From contig NZ_PTJD01000003.1 of NCBI RefSeq assembly GCF_002934625.1, positions 62,001 through 126,000 of the forward strand: a stretch of DNA of 64,000 nt, written 5' to 3'. Below the pieces are notes generated by a model, which made no database searches, was not told the origin of the DNA, and worked only from the letters and a program-made list of their open reading frames with translations. The stretch is from Kineococcus xinjiangensis (GTDB lineage Bacteria > Actinomycetota > Actinomycetes > Actinomycetales > Kineococcaceae). A program made the position numbers and the translations under genes. Of the stretch, positions 44,865-54,025 are shown piece by piece (within the stretch, counting starts at the first letter, position 1; each line of letters opens with the position of its first letter).

Positions 44865-45611
44865 TCAGACGTGCAGGCCGCACTCCGTCTTGGAGCTGCC
44901 GGCCCAGCGGCCCGCGCGCGGGTCCTCACCGGGCTTGACCGCCCGCGTGCAGGGGGCGCACCCGATGGACGGGTAGCCGCGCAGGGTGAGCTCGTGGCGC
45001 GGCAGGTTCCGCTCCACGATGTGCGCCTCGACGTCCTCGGCGCTCCAGCGCACCAGCGGGTTCACCTTCACGAGGAAGTTCTTCTCGTCCCACGTCACCA
45101 CGGGAGTGCCCGCCCGGGTGGGGGCCTCGTCGCGGCGCACGCCCGTGGCCCACGCGGCGTACCCGTCCAGGGCGTCGGCGAGCGGGAACACCTTGCGCAT
45201 CGAGCAGCACAGGGCGGGGTCGCGCTCGAACAGGCGCGCGCCGAACTCGGCGTCCTGCTCCGCCACCGACTGCCGCGGCAGCACGTCCTTCACGGTGATC
45301 GGCAGCGAGCGCCTCACCTGCTCGCGCATGAGCAGCGTCTCGGGGAAGTGGTAGCCGGTCTCCAGGAACAGCACGTCCACGCCGGGGCTGACCTGGGCGT
45401 AGAGGTCCAGCAGGACCGCGTCCTGCATCGAGCCGGCCACGGCGATGGAGGTGCCGAACTGCTCCACCGACCAGCGGACCACGTCGAGGGCGTCGGCGCC
45501 CTCCAGCTCCTCGCCCGCGCGGAGGGCGAGCTCGCGCCGCGCGGCGTCGTCGAGTCCGAGGGCCGCGCCGGCGGGGTGCGCGCCGGCCGCTCCGGCCACG
45601 TGTGCGGTCAT
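44865..45611 (-). CDS. cysH: Adenylylsulfate (APS) reductase, CysH type
   Basis: 248-residue reductase producing sulfite. The [4Fe-4S] ligands typical of APS-type enzymes are visible: Cys135-Cys136 and Cys218/Cys221. The catalytic Cys244 lies in the C-terminal ECGLHV. This predicts APS, not PAPS, as substrate. ATG 45611 follows GGAGGAGG and overlaps the stop of the small zinc-ribbon gene by 4 nt. It is the last gene of the sulfur operon; sulfate activation genes (cysD, cysN) are not in the window. Confidence 0.94.
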   Translation of the reverse strand: MTAHVAGAAGAHPAGAALGLDDAARRELALRAGEELEGADALDVVRWSVEQFGTSIAVAGSMQDAVLLDLYAQVSPGVDVLFLETGYHFPETLLMREQVRRSLPITVKDVLPRQSVAEQDAEFGARLFERDPALCCSMRKVFPLADALDGYAAWATGVRRDEAPTRAGTPVVTWDEKNFLVKVNPLVRWSAEDVEAHIVERNLPRHELTLRGYPSIGCAPCTRAVKPGEDPRAGRWAGSSKTECGLHV

Positions 45612-45778
45612 GCCGAACCTCCTCCGGGGATGGGGGCGACGCCCAGGATGCGGACGCTGAAGATGCGCAGGCACTCCGCGCAGCGCCACGCCGTGGGTGA
45701 GGCCTCGTCGGGGAACAGGCGCTCACCCGCGCACATCGGGCAGTGCAGCGGCGTGCTGCGTCCGCCCTCCTCGCTCAC
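45608..45778 (-). CDS. 56-residue double-CxxC (zinc-ribbon-like) protein
   Basis: A small gene fixed by its neighbours: its GTG overlaps the sulfite reductase stop by 4 nt and its TGA overlaps the cysH start by 4 nt. The peptide has LHCPMCAGERLF and WRCAECLRIFSVRIL, so Cys13/Cys16 and Cys33/Cys36 form two CxxC pairs, a probable zinc ribbon or iron-sulfur holder. I recall a small hypothetical gene at the same place in Streptomyces, but no function. Roles could be an assembly factor, an electron or sulfite carrier, or a regulator of the reductases. Confidence 0.82.
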   Translation of the reverse strand: MSEEGGRSTPLHCPMCAGERLFPDEASPTAWRCAECLRIFSVRILGVAPIPGGGSA

Positions 45779-47487
45779 CGCAGGTCCTCCTCGTCGGCGC
45801 GGGTCGCCCACTGGGCGAAGCGCTCGCCGTCGCCGCGTTGTTCCAGCCAGCGCCGGGTGAGTCGCTCGACGTAGTCGGGCAGCTCCGCGGCGGTCACCTT
45901 GTGCCCGCGCAGCTTGCGGCCGAAGCCGACGTCGAGGCCGAGCCCGCCGCCGAGGTGCACCTGGAAGCCGGGCACCTGCTCCCCGGCGTCGGTGGTGACG
46001 ATCTGCCCCTTCAGGCCGATGTCGGCGGTCTGGATGCGCGCGCACGAGTTCGGGCAGCCGTTGATGTTGACCGTCACCGGCTCGGCGAGGTCAGGGAGGC
46101 GGCGCTCCATCTCGGTGATGAGCTCCGTGGCGCGGTGCTTGGTCTCCACGATCGCGAGCTTGCAGAACTCCACGCCGGTGCAGGCCATCGTGGAGCGGCG
46201 CCACTGGCTGGTGCGGGCGGGCAGCCCGAGCTCGTCGGCGGCGGCGACGAAGGACTCCACCTGCTCGTCGGCGACGTCGAGGACCACGAGCTTCTGGTGG
46301 GCGGTGGTGCGCAGGCGCTGCGAGCCGTGCGCCTCCATCACGTCGGCCAGGCGCAGCAGCAGTTCACCGTTGACGCGGCCCACGGCCGGGGCGACGCCCA
46401 CGTAGTTGCGGCCGTCGACCTGCTTGTGGACGCCGATGTGGTCGGGGGCGTTGACCGCCTCCGGTGCGGGGCCGTCGACGAGCTTGCGGTGGAGGTACTC
46501 CTCCTCCAGGACCTGGCGGAACTTCTCGGCGCCCCAGTCGGCCACGAGGTACTTCAGCCGGGCGCGGTTGCGCAGCCGCCGGTAGCCGTAGTCGCGGAAG
46601 ATGCCCACGACGCCGGCCCACACGTCGGGCACCTCCTCCAGCGGCACCCACGCGCCCAGGCGCTGGGCGAGGTGGGCGCTCGTGGAGAGGCCGCCGCCGA
46701 CCCAGACGTCGAAGCCGGGGCCGTGCTCGGGGTGCACCGAGCCGATGAAGGCCACGTCGTTGATCTCGTGGACGACGTCCTGGCGGGGGGAGCCGGAGAC
46801 GGCGCTCTTGAACTTGCGCGGCAGGTTGGAGTACTGCGGGTCGCCCACGTAGCGGCGGTTGATCTCCTCCACCGCCCAGGTGCCGTCGAGGATCTCGTCG
46901 GCGGCGATGCCCGCGACGGGGCTGCCGAGGACGACGCGGGGGCAGTCGCCGCAGGCCTCGGTGGTGGACAGGCCCACCGACTCCAGGCGCCGCCAGATCT
47001 CGGGGACGTCCTCGACCCGGATCCAGTGGTACTGGATGTTCTGCCGGTCGGTGACGTCGGCGGTGCCGCGGGCGAAGTCCACGGAGATCTGCCCGAGGAC
47101 GCGCAGCTGCTCGGTGGTCAGCGCCCCGCCGTCGATGCGCACGCGCATCATGAAGTACTCGGCGTCCAGCTCCTCCGGCGGGATGCTGGCCGTGCGGCCG
47201 CCGTCGATGCCCTCCCGGCGCTGGGTGTACAGCCCCCACCAGCGCATCCGGCCCCGCAGGTCCTTGGGGTCGATGCTGGCGAAGCCCTGCTTGGAGTAGA
47301 CGTCCTCGATCCGCTGCCGGACGTTGAGGCCGTCGTCCTCCTGCTTGAACTCCTCGTTGCCGTTGAGGGGCGTCGTGCCGTCGACCTTCCACTGGCCCTC
47401 GGAGCGCTTGGCGGCCGCGCGGGGACCGCGGGCGCGCGGCGGGGTGGTGGCTGCGGAGTCGGCGGGGGCGGCGGGTCCGGCGTTCAT
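45775..47487 (-). CDS. sir: Ferredoxin-dependent sulfite (nitrite) reductase
   Basis: 570-residue siroheme enzyme reducing sulfite to sulfide; context with cysH favours sulfite over nitrite. The [4Fe-4S]-siroheme ligands are in ACTGVEFC and NGCPNSC. The N-terminal half has TDRQNIQYHWIRVEDVP and ACGDCPRVVLGSP. ATG 47487 is chosen, with GAGGA upstream. A GTG at 47586 is in frame but would start inside the repeat array and add a Pro/Arg-rich stretch. Confidence 0.92.
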   Translation of the reverse strand: MNAGPAAPADSAATTPPRARGPRAAAKRSEGQWKVDGTTPLNGNEEFKQEDDGLNVRQRIEDVYSKQGFASIDPKDLRGRMRWWGLYTQRREGIDGGRTASIPPEELDAEYFMMRVRIDGGALTTEQLRVLGQISVDFARGTADVTDRQNIQYHWIRVEDVPEIWRRLESVGLSTTEACGDCPRVVLGSPVAGIAADEILDGTWAVEEINRRYVGDPQYSNLPRKFKSAVSGSPRQDVVHEINDVAFIGSVHPEHGPGFDVWVGGGLSTSAHLAQRLGAWVPLEEVPDVWAGVVGIFRDYGYRRLRNRARLKYLVADWGAEKFRQVLEEEYLHRKLVDGPAPEAVNAPDHIGVHKQVDGRNYVGVAPAVGRVNGELLLRLADVMEAHGSQRLRTTAHQKLVVLDVADEQVESFVAAADELGLPARTSQWRRSTMACTGVEFCKLAIVETKHRATELITEMERRLPDLAEPVTVNINGCPNSCARIQTADIGLKGQIVTTDAGEQVPGFQVHLGGGLGLDVGFGRKLRGHKVTAAELPDYVERLTRRWLEQRGDGERFAQWATRADEEDLR

Positions 47488-47530
47488 GGCGGGGTCCTCG
47501 TCGTCGGGTGCGGGCTGCGGCGGGCGGGCG

Positions 47531-47548
47531 CCCGGGAACCGGCCCGGG
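47531..47548 (-). other. GC hairpin in the sir leader
   Basis: CCCGGG at 47531-47536 and again at 47543-47548 flank a 6-nt loop, with further G/C pairing possible outside. It lies between the 14-bp repeats and the sir ATG, where a transcription attenuator would be placed. Confidence 0.35.
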
Positions 47549-47580
47549 GAGGGGGCGCGGCGGGGCGCTCGGGAGGAGCG

Positions 47581-47650
47581 GGTCACCGGGGGGCGGTCAC
47601 CAGGGAGCGGTCACCAGGAAGTGGTCACCGGGAAGTGGTCACCGGGCAGG
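47581..47650 (-). repeat. Five tandem 14-bp repeats in the sir leader
   Basis: Units start at 47581, 47595, 47609, 47623 and 47637. Every unit begins GGTCACC on the plus strand (GGTGACC in the mRNA). The second 7 bases vary (GGGGGGC, AGGGAGC, AGGAAGT, GGGAAGT, GGGCAGG). The array begins at the stop codon of the leader peptide and ends about 95 nt before the sir ATG. It may be an operator/iteron array, an RNA anti-terminator module or a variable-number repeat. Confidence 0.85.
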
Positions 47651-47725
47651 ACACAGCGACGCGCTCTGCAGGCGGCAGAGGTCCACGTGCAGGCGCGCCA
47701 CGAGTCGCAGCGAGACCGCAGGCAC
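47639..47725 (-). CDS. Probable 28-residue cysteine-containing leader peptide of the sulfur operon
   Basis: GTG at 47725 to TGA at 47639. The peptide contains RLHVDLCRLQSASLCPAR at its C-terminus. The pattern R-x-HVDL-x-R-x-x-SA-x-x-C resembles short putative leader peptides found before sulfur genes in actinomycetes (from memory of such annotations). Two Cys codons (TGC, TGT) lie 8 codons apart near the stop. A -10-like CACCAT sits six bases before the GTG, so the transcript may be leaderless. It probably senses charged tRNA-Cys to control sir-cysH. Confidence 0.7.
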   Translation of the reverse strand: MPAVSLRLVARLHVDLCRLQSASLCPAR

Positions 47726-47731
47726 GTCCTC

Positions 47732-47737
47732 ATGGTG
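47732..47737 (-). promoter_or_regulatory. -10-like element for the leader peptide transcript
   Basis: CACCAT on the minus strand, 6 nt before the leader GTG. A good -35 is not seen. Confidence 0.35.
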
Positions 47738-47772
47738 CCACGGCGGGCGGGGCGCGGCGTACGGAAGCACCC

Positions 47773-47796
47773 GGGTGCGAGACGGCTGTCTCACCC
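47773..47796 (-). terminator. Hairpin overlapping the methyltransferase stop
   Basis: GGGTG and AGAC (47773-47777, 47780-47783) pair with GTCT and CACCC (47788-47796) around a 4-nt loop, with a 2-nt bulge. It overlaps the stop of the upstream gene and would separate it from the sulfur operon. Confidence 0.45.
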
Positions 47797-49050
47797 TTCG
47801 AGAGCAGCGCGGCCGCCGCGCGCCGTCCGCGACGGCAGTGGCCGCACCACGAGGACGCTCTGGCGGCCCGCGACGCGGGTGAGCACGACGGTCGCCTCGG
47901 CCGTCCCCTCCAGCCGCAGCTGCCGGCGCAGGACCTCCGGCTCCACGGCGGTGCCGCGCTTCTTGACCACCAGCCGGCCGACGCCGTGCGCGCGCAGCCA
48001 CGCCCGCAGCGGCTTGAGGCCGAACGGCATGACGTGCTCGACGGCGTAGCCGCGGGCGAGCGGGGTGGGGACGGCCCCGTCGGCGGTGACGTAGGCGATC
48101 GTCGGGTCCAGCAGCCGCCCGCCCACCTCGGCGGCGACGGCTCCGACGAGGCCGGCGCGGATCACCGCGCCGTCCGGCTCGTACAGCACCTCGCCGACCG
48201 CGCCCACCCCGGTGGTGGACGGGGCGGTGTCGTCCACCTCGTGCCAGGTGCTCGCGCCGTCGGGTCCGGTGACGGCGAGCGCGGCGCCGCGCCGCACGCC
48301 GGGGCGCGCCAGCGGCCCGCACCACAGGGCGCACTCGACGACGTCGCCGTCCACCGACGTCCACTGCGCCTCCGTGCCGCGACCGGCCACCTCCGGCGGC
48401 AGGGCGTCGTGCGGAACGCCGGGGGCGAGCTTGGCGCCGGTGGCGGCCACCCGGGCGGCGACGTCGAGCACGAAGGACAGCGGGGGGGAGGTGGACTCCG
48501 GGTCGAAGACCCGCCGTCCGCCGCTGCGGCGGGCCGGGTCGAACCAGGCTCCGCCGTCGGCGCCGACGGCGTCGGCCACCACGCCGGGCGCCGTCACGTC
48601 GGCGCAGCGGACCCGCGCGCCGGGGTGGCCGGCGAGGTTGGCGGCGGCGACGGCCGCGGTGACCGGGTCGGCGTCGACGGCGGTGACGCCGAGGCCGGCG
48701 TCGAGGAGGGCCAGGGCGTCGGCGCCGATGCCGCAGCCGAGGTCGGCCACGTGCCGCAGCCCGGCCGCGGCGTAGCGCCGGGCGTGGCGCTCGGCGACCA
48801 GCGCGCGGGTGGCCTGCTCGACGCCGTCGGGGGTGAGCAGGAGCCCCGCGGCGCGCTCGCCGAGCTTGGGGCGGGCCCGCTCCCGCAGCCGGGCCTGGGT
48901 GAGGGCGGCGGCGACCAGGGCCGCGGGGTGGCCCGCCGCGCGCAGCCGCTCGCCCTGGGCCAGCGCCGAGCCCGGGTCGTACGGCGGCAGGGCACGCAGC
49001 AGCTCCTGCCCGGTGGGGGAGAGCAGGGCGGCCACGTCCTCGGCGTCCAC
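47791..49050 (-). CDS. Class I SAM-dependent methyltransferase-like protein (THUMP-like C-terminal domain)
   Basis: About 419 residues. The SAM-binding motif I is [12 protein letters not shown]-like (here [15 protein letters not shown]), followed by [15 protein letters not shown], and a DPARR motif in [15 protein letters not shown]. The C-terminal part with [23 protein letters not shown] resembles the THUMP-like domain of actinobacterial homologues. The substrate is unknown, perhaps RNA. The start is uncertain: GTG 49050 is used; GTG 49119 in the same frame would overlap the CIRCE operator. It diverges from groES. Confidence 0.8.
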   Translation of the reverse strand: MDAEDVAALLSPTGQELLRALPPYDPGSALAQGERLRAAGHPAALVAAALTQARLRERARPKLGERAAGLLLTPDGVEQATRALVAERHARRYAAAGLRHVADLGCGIGADALALLDAGLGVTAVDADPVTAAVAAANLAGHPGARVRCADVTAPGVVADAVGADGGAWFDPARRSGGRRVFDPESTSPPLSFVLDVAARVAATGAKLAPGVPHDALPPEVAGRGTEAQWTSVDGDVVECALWCGPLARPGVRRGAALAVTGPDGASTWHEVDDTAPSTTGVGAVGEVLYEPDGAVIRAGLVGAVAAEVGGRLLDPTIAYVTADGAVPTPLARGYAVEHVMPFGLKPLRAWLRAHGVGRLVVKKRGTAVEPEVLRRQLRLEGTAEATVVLTRVAGRQSVLVVRPLPSRTARGGRAALEG

Positions 49051-49112
49051 CGGGCGATCCCACCACGGCGCGGCCCGTGTGACCGGTGCGGGTGACGGAA
49101 CCGGGGTGCGCG

Positions 49113-49139
49113 CTAGCACTCGAAAGCTCGGAGTGCTAA
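49113..49139 (+). promoter_or_regulatory. CIRCE operator (HrcA site) of groESL
   Basis: CTAGCACTC, 9 nt, GAGTGCTAA: one base from the perfect TTAGCACTC-N9-GAGTGCTAA inverted repeat. It predicts repression of groES-groEL by HrcA, relieved on heat stress. It is also close to the start of the divergent methyltransferase. Confidence 0.92.
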
Positions 49140-49156
49140 CGTCGGCGTCGCGTCGG

Positions 49157-49183
49157 CTGGCACTCCCCCGGGGAGTCTGCCAG
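49157..49183 (+). promoter_or_regulatory. Second, degenerate CIRCE-like inverted repeat
   Basis: CTGGCACTC at 49157-49165 and GAGTCTGCCAG at 49173-49183 form an imperfect palindrome with a 2-nt interruption in the right arm. It could be a weak second HrcA site or a leader hairpin. Confidence 0.4.
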
Positions 49184-49282
49184 TGCGCGAGGGGGCGCCG
49201 CCCGGCACCCGCGACGACGGTCGACCGCCCCTCCCGCCCGACTGCCACCCGTACCGACGTTGGAAGAAGGGGAGGGCCGCAC

Positions 49283-51317
<2,035 letters not shown>

Positions 51318-51332
51318 GCTGAGCCCCGCACG

Positions 51333-51360
51333 CCGGGCCCGCCCTCCGCGGCGGGCCCGG
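51333..51360 (+). terminator. First hairpin after groEL
   Basis: A perfect 11-bp stem, 51333-51343 with 51350-51360, around a 6-nt loop, 15 nt after the groEL stop. Confidence 0.65.
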
Positions 51361-51365
51361 TGAGC

Positions 51366-51408
51366 ACGACGGAGGCCCGGTCCCCTGAGGGGACCGGGCC
51401 TCCGTCGT
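51366..51408. terminator. Strong bidirectional terminator between groEL and whiB
   Basis: A perfect 20-bp stem, 51366-51385 with 51389-51408, with a 3-nt loop, in the gap of two convergent genes. It can stop transcription from both sides. Confidence 0.85.
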
Positions 51409-51486
51409 CTGTTCCGGGTGTCGTCCTGTCCGGTGTCCGCTGCTACGGCGTCGTGCGCTCCGCCGCCCCTGCTGTGGTGCGGGAGC

Positions 51487-51789
51487 TCAGCTGGCGATGC
51501 GGAGGCTGCGGCCGCGCTTCTCCGCGTAGATGGCCTCGCGGTCGTCCTCGGTGAGCCCGCCCCAGACGCCGTAGGGCTCGCGCACCTTCAGGGCGTGCTT
51601 GCGGCACTGCTCGATGACGGGGCACGCGCCGCAGACGGCCTTGGCGGCGGCGTCGCGGTTGCGGCGGGCCGGGCCGCGCTCGCCCTCGGGGTGGAAGAAG
51701 AGGTCCGGGTCCGCCTCGCGGCATGCTCCGTCGAGCTGCCACTCCCAGATGTCGGCGATCGGTCCGGGAAGGCGAGAGATCTCGGCCAT
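51487..51789 (-). CDS. whiB3: WhiB-family transcription factor, WhiB3/WhiD type
   Basis: 100-residue iron-sulfur regulator. The four cluster ligands are Cys23, Cys53, Cys56 and Cys62, followed by the GVWGG turn and a basic C-terminus. The N-terminal LPGPIADIWEWQLDGACR and FFHPEGERG match the WhiB3 (Mycobacterium) / WhiD (Streptomyces) group. So does the location beside groEL and a BldM/SigD block. Such proteins bind sigma-A region 4 and respond to redox or nitric oxide. The ATG has AGGGAG upstream. Confidence 0.9.
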   Translation of the reverse strand: MAEISRLPGPIADIWEWQLDGACREADPDLFFHPEGERGPARRNRDAAAKAVCGACPVIEQCRKHALKVREPYGVWGGLTEDDREAIYAEKRGRSLRIAS

Positions 51790-51853
51790 GGTGCGCTCCC
51801 TGCTGGCGTGATGGTCCGGTGCGACGTGCGACGACCGGGTGGGCGACGCCGCA

Positions 51854-51882
51854 ACCGTACAAGCGCGTCAGAGGTTGTTCAA
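51854..51882 (-). promoter_or_regulatory. Promoter of whiB3
   Basis: On the minus strand TTGAAC (51877-51882) and TACGGT (51854-51859) are separated by exactly 17 bp. The start point would lie about 58 nt before the whiB ATG. The -35 overlaps one of the TGAACAAC-type repeats. Confidence 0.7.
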
Positions 51883-51953
51883 GCCCCTTCGCGCCGAAAG
51901 TTGTTCACGTCGCTCCTCGTGAGCGTGCCATCGCCCGGAGTGGGGGTTGTTCA
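51874..51953 (-). repeat. Three direct octamers upstream of whiB3
   Basis: GTTGTTCA (TGAACAAC on the whiB strand) occurs at 51874-51881, 51900-51907 and 51946-51953, all in the same orientation. The first overlaps the -35 box; the others lie upstream. They look like binding sites of a regulator. The rest of the 361-bp divergent gap to 52150 has no coding signal. Confidence 0.6.
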
Positions 51954-52138
51954 CGGGCTGTCCGGGCGTCCGCGGCGACCCGATCGAGGCGAAATCCGGT
52001 CGGGAACTCTTCACTCCCGGGTCGCGACGCGGTCAGCTCGCCGGTCGGGTCGGCCCCCCGGAGCGCGCCGCAACCGCGCCAGAACCGCGCCGCGCCTGCG
52101 TGGTCGTGGGGCGGAGTGGCGCCGCGGAGGGCGCAGGG

Positions 52139-52144
52139 CACAAT
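52139..52144 (+). promoter_or_regulatory. -10 element for a probable leaderless MerR-like transcript
   Basis: CACAAT exactly 6 nt before the GTG at 52151; no ribosome site is seen. Confidence 0.4.
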
Positions 52145-52150
52145 CGAGCC

Positions 52151-53203
52151 GTGTCGTCGCCCCCAGGTGCGGACGCGTCGGAGCAGCCGCGCGTGACGCT
52201 GACCGTGGCAGCCGTCGCGCGTCGGCTCGGCGTCGCCCCGGCCACCCTCCGCACGTGGGACCGCCGCTACGGCGTGGGGCCCTCCGAGCACACCGCCGGC
52301 GCCCACCGGCGCTACTCCGCCAGCGACCTCGCCCGCCTCGTCGTCATGCGCCGCCTCACCCTGGAGGGCGTCGCGCCCGCCGAGGCCGCCGCCATCGCCA
52401 GCTCCGCGACGGCAGGCGACGCCGACGCCGCCCTCGCCGAGGTCACGTCCGTGCCGCGCTCCCTGCTGGAGGCCGCGGTCAGCGACGCAGCCGCCGTCTC
52501 CAGCACCGTCGACGGCGCGCTGGAGCAGGAGGGGGAGGACCCCGCGGCCGCCGACGAGGCCCCGGGCGAGACCGACCCCCGCGAGCAGCGCCGCCCGGAG
52601 CGGCTGGTGCTGCCCCTGGACGCCCCCACGGCGGCGCGCGAGCTCCTGCGCAGCGCCGACGCCTCCGACGTCCACGAGACGGCGGAGCGGGTCGCGGCCG
52701 CCGTCCGGGAGTTCGGCACCGCCCGCGCCTGGGACGAGGTGCTCGCCCCGGTCCTCGCGCAGGCAGGCCCCGGCCGCGGGCTCGTCCTCGGCTGCGCGAC
52801 GTCCGTGCTGCAGCAGTCCGCGCCGCTGGTGGCCGCCGCCGCCGCCGCCAGCGGGCACCGCTGCGCCCTCGTCGCCACCTGCGAGGAGGACAGCGGCGGC
52901 CTGCCCGTGCTGGCGCTCGCCACCGCGCTGGCCGAGGCGGGCCTGGGCTCCCGCTCCCTCGGTGCCCGCGTGCCCCGCCGCGTCGTCGCCGCCGCCGTGC
53001 GCCGCTCCGCCCCGCCGGTGCTCGTCCTGCACGCCCAGGACGAGGCGGCGGCGCCCGCCCAGCTCGAGGAGCTGCTCCTCGTGCGCCCGGCGCCCCTCGT
53101 CCTGCTGAGCGGGCCCGGCTGGCAGGGCGTCCCCCGCGGCGGTCAGCACGCGGGCAGCGTCGCCGACGTCGTGCGCGCCGCCGTCGACGCCGTGCGCCGC
53201 TGA
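52151..53203 (+). CDS. MerR-like regulator with degenerate cobalamin-domain-like C-terminus
   Basis: 350 residues. The N-terminal winged helix (about residues 15-75) has TVAAVARRLGVAPATLRTWDRRYGVGPSEHTAGAHRRY, close to MerR/CarH-type DNA-binding domains. The C-terminal part (about 165-345) follows the layout of B12-binding sensor domains. The DxHxxG cobalamin-binding motif is missing where CEEDSGGLPVLAL appears, so it probably does not bind B12. It sits between whiB3 and bldM, but its target genes are unknown. Confidence 0.8.
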   Translation: MSSPPGADASEQPRVTLTVAAVARRLGVAPATLRTWDRRYGVGPSEHTAGAHRRYSASDLARLVVMRRLTLEGVAPAEAAAIASSATAGDADAALAEVTSVPRSLLEAAVSDAAAVSSTVDGALEQEGEDPAAADEAPGETDPREQRRPERLVLPLDAPTAARELLRSADASDVHETAERVAAAVREFGTARAWDEVLAPVLAQAGPGRGLVLGCATSVLQQSAPLVAAAAAASGHRCALVATCEEDSGGLPVLALATALAEAGLGSRSLGARVPRRVVAAAVRRSAPPVLVLHAQDEAAAPAQLEELLLVRPAPLVLLSGPGWQGVPRGGQHAGSVADVVRAAVDAVRR

Positions 53204-53409
53204 CCTCCAGTCGCTGGTCCCGGGCGCCGACCCGTCCGGGAGGGCTCCGTCCGGCGGGGCATCCGGGTGCTCACCGGCGCCGGTCGACGGGATGTGGTAT
53301 TACGCCCCTCAGGTCGGCGGACGGACGTGCCGACACTTCTGGTGGTGCCACCCGTGCACCGGCAGGACCACGGAAGGTCCGGCTCCACCAGGCAAGGAAG
53401 AGGTACACG

Positions 53410-54021
53410 GTGGCAACCGTTCTCGTCGTCGACGACCTGCCGCTGGCCCGCGAGGCCATGCGGCGGATGGTCGCAGCAGTTCCTGGGGTGACCCGCGTGG
53501 TCGGGGCGTCCTCCGGCGAGGAGGCGCTCGCGCGCTGGCCCGTCGAGCGGCCCTCGCTCGTCATCATGGACGTGCGCATGCCCGGCATCGGCGGGGTCGA
53601 GGCCGCGCGCCGGCTCCTGGCCCGCCACCCCGAGGCCAACGTGCTGATGGCCACCATGGCCGAGGACGGCGACGGGGTCGCCCGGGCGGTCGCCGCCGGC
53701 GTGCGCGGCTACCTCGTCAAGGACGTCTCCCGCGAGGAGCTGGCCACCGCCGTGCTGCAGTCCCTCCAGGACGTCTCCCGCCGCCGTGGCGCCCCGCGGG
53801 CCCGCACCGTCATGACGGGGCGCGCCCCCAGCCTGACCGAGCGGGAGTCGCAGGTCCTCGTCGGCATGAGCCGCGGCCGCAGCAACGCCGAGATCGGCCG
53901 CGAGCTCTTCCTCTCCGAGGACACCGTCAAGACGCACGCCCGCCGCCTCTTCCGCAAGCTCGAGGCCGCAGACCGCGCGCAGGCCGTCGCTGTGGGATTC
54001 CGCTGGGGTCTCGTACGGTAG
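53410..54021 (+). CDS. bldM: BldM-like orphan response regulator (NarL/LuxR family)
   Basis: 203 residues. The receiver domain has Asp8/Asp9, Asp54 and the conserved Lys in GYLVKD. The C-terminal LuxR-type HTH includes RSNAEIGRELFLSEDTVKTHARRLFRKL, near-identical to what I recall of Streptomyces BldM. The length (203) and location beside whiB3/whiD and sigD also match. No histidine kinase gene is adjacent. GTG start after AAGGAAGAGG. In Streptomyces BldM controls development, alone or with WhiI; its target here is unknown. Confidence 0.87.
   Translation: MATVLVVDDLPLAREAMRRMVAAVPGVTRVVGASSGEEALARWPVERPSLVIMDVRMPGIGGVEAARRLLARHPEANVLMATMAEDGDGVARAVAAGVRGYLVKDVSREELATAVLQSLQDVSRRRGAPRARTVMTGRAPSLTERESQVLVGMSRGRSNAEIGRELFLSEDTVKTHARRLFRKLEAADRAQAVAVGFRWGLVR
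54014..54019 (+). promoter_or_regulatory. -10 element for leaderless sigD, overlapping the bldM stop
   Basis: TACGGT exactly 6 nt before the sigD GTG. Its last base is the first base of the bldM TAG stop codon. Confidence 0.45.
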
Positions 54022-54025
54022 GGGC

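Noticed and set aside
47488-47586. Longer sir start at GTG 47586
   Set aside because: It would begin within the repeat array and add a Pro/Arg-rich stretch without family support; ATG 47487 has a GAGGA site.
49051-49119. Longer methyltransferase start at GTG 49119
   Set aside because: It lies inside the CIRCE operator and has no ribosome site, though it cannot be excluded.
51366-51408. 20-bp perfect inverted repeat after groEL as an insertion-element end or attachment site
   Set aside because: Its placement between two convergent gene ends and the 3-nt loop fit a bidirectional terminator; no target duplication or partner end was seen.
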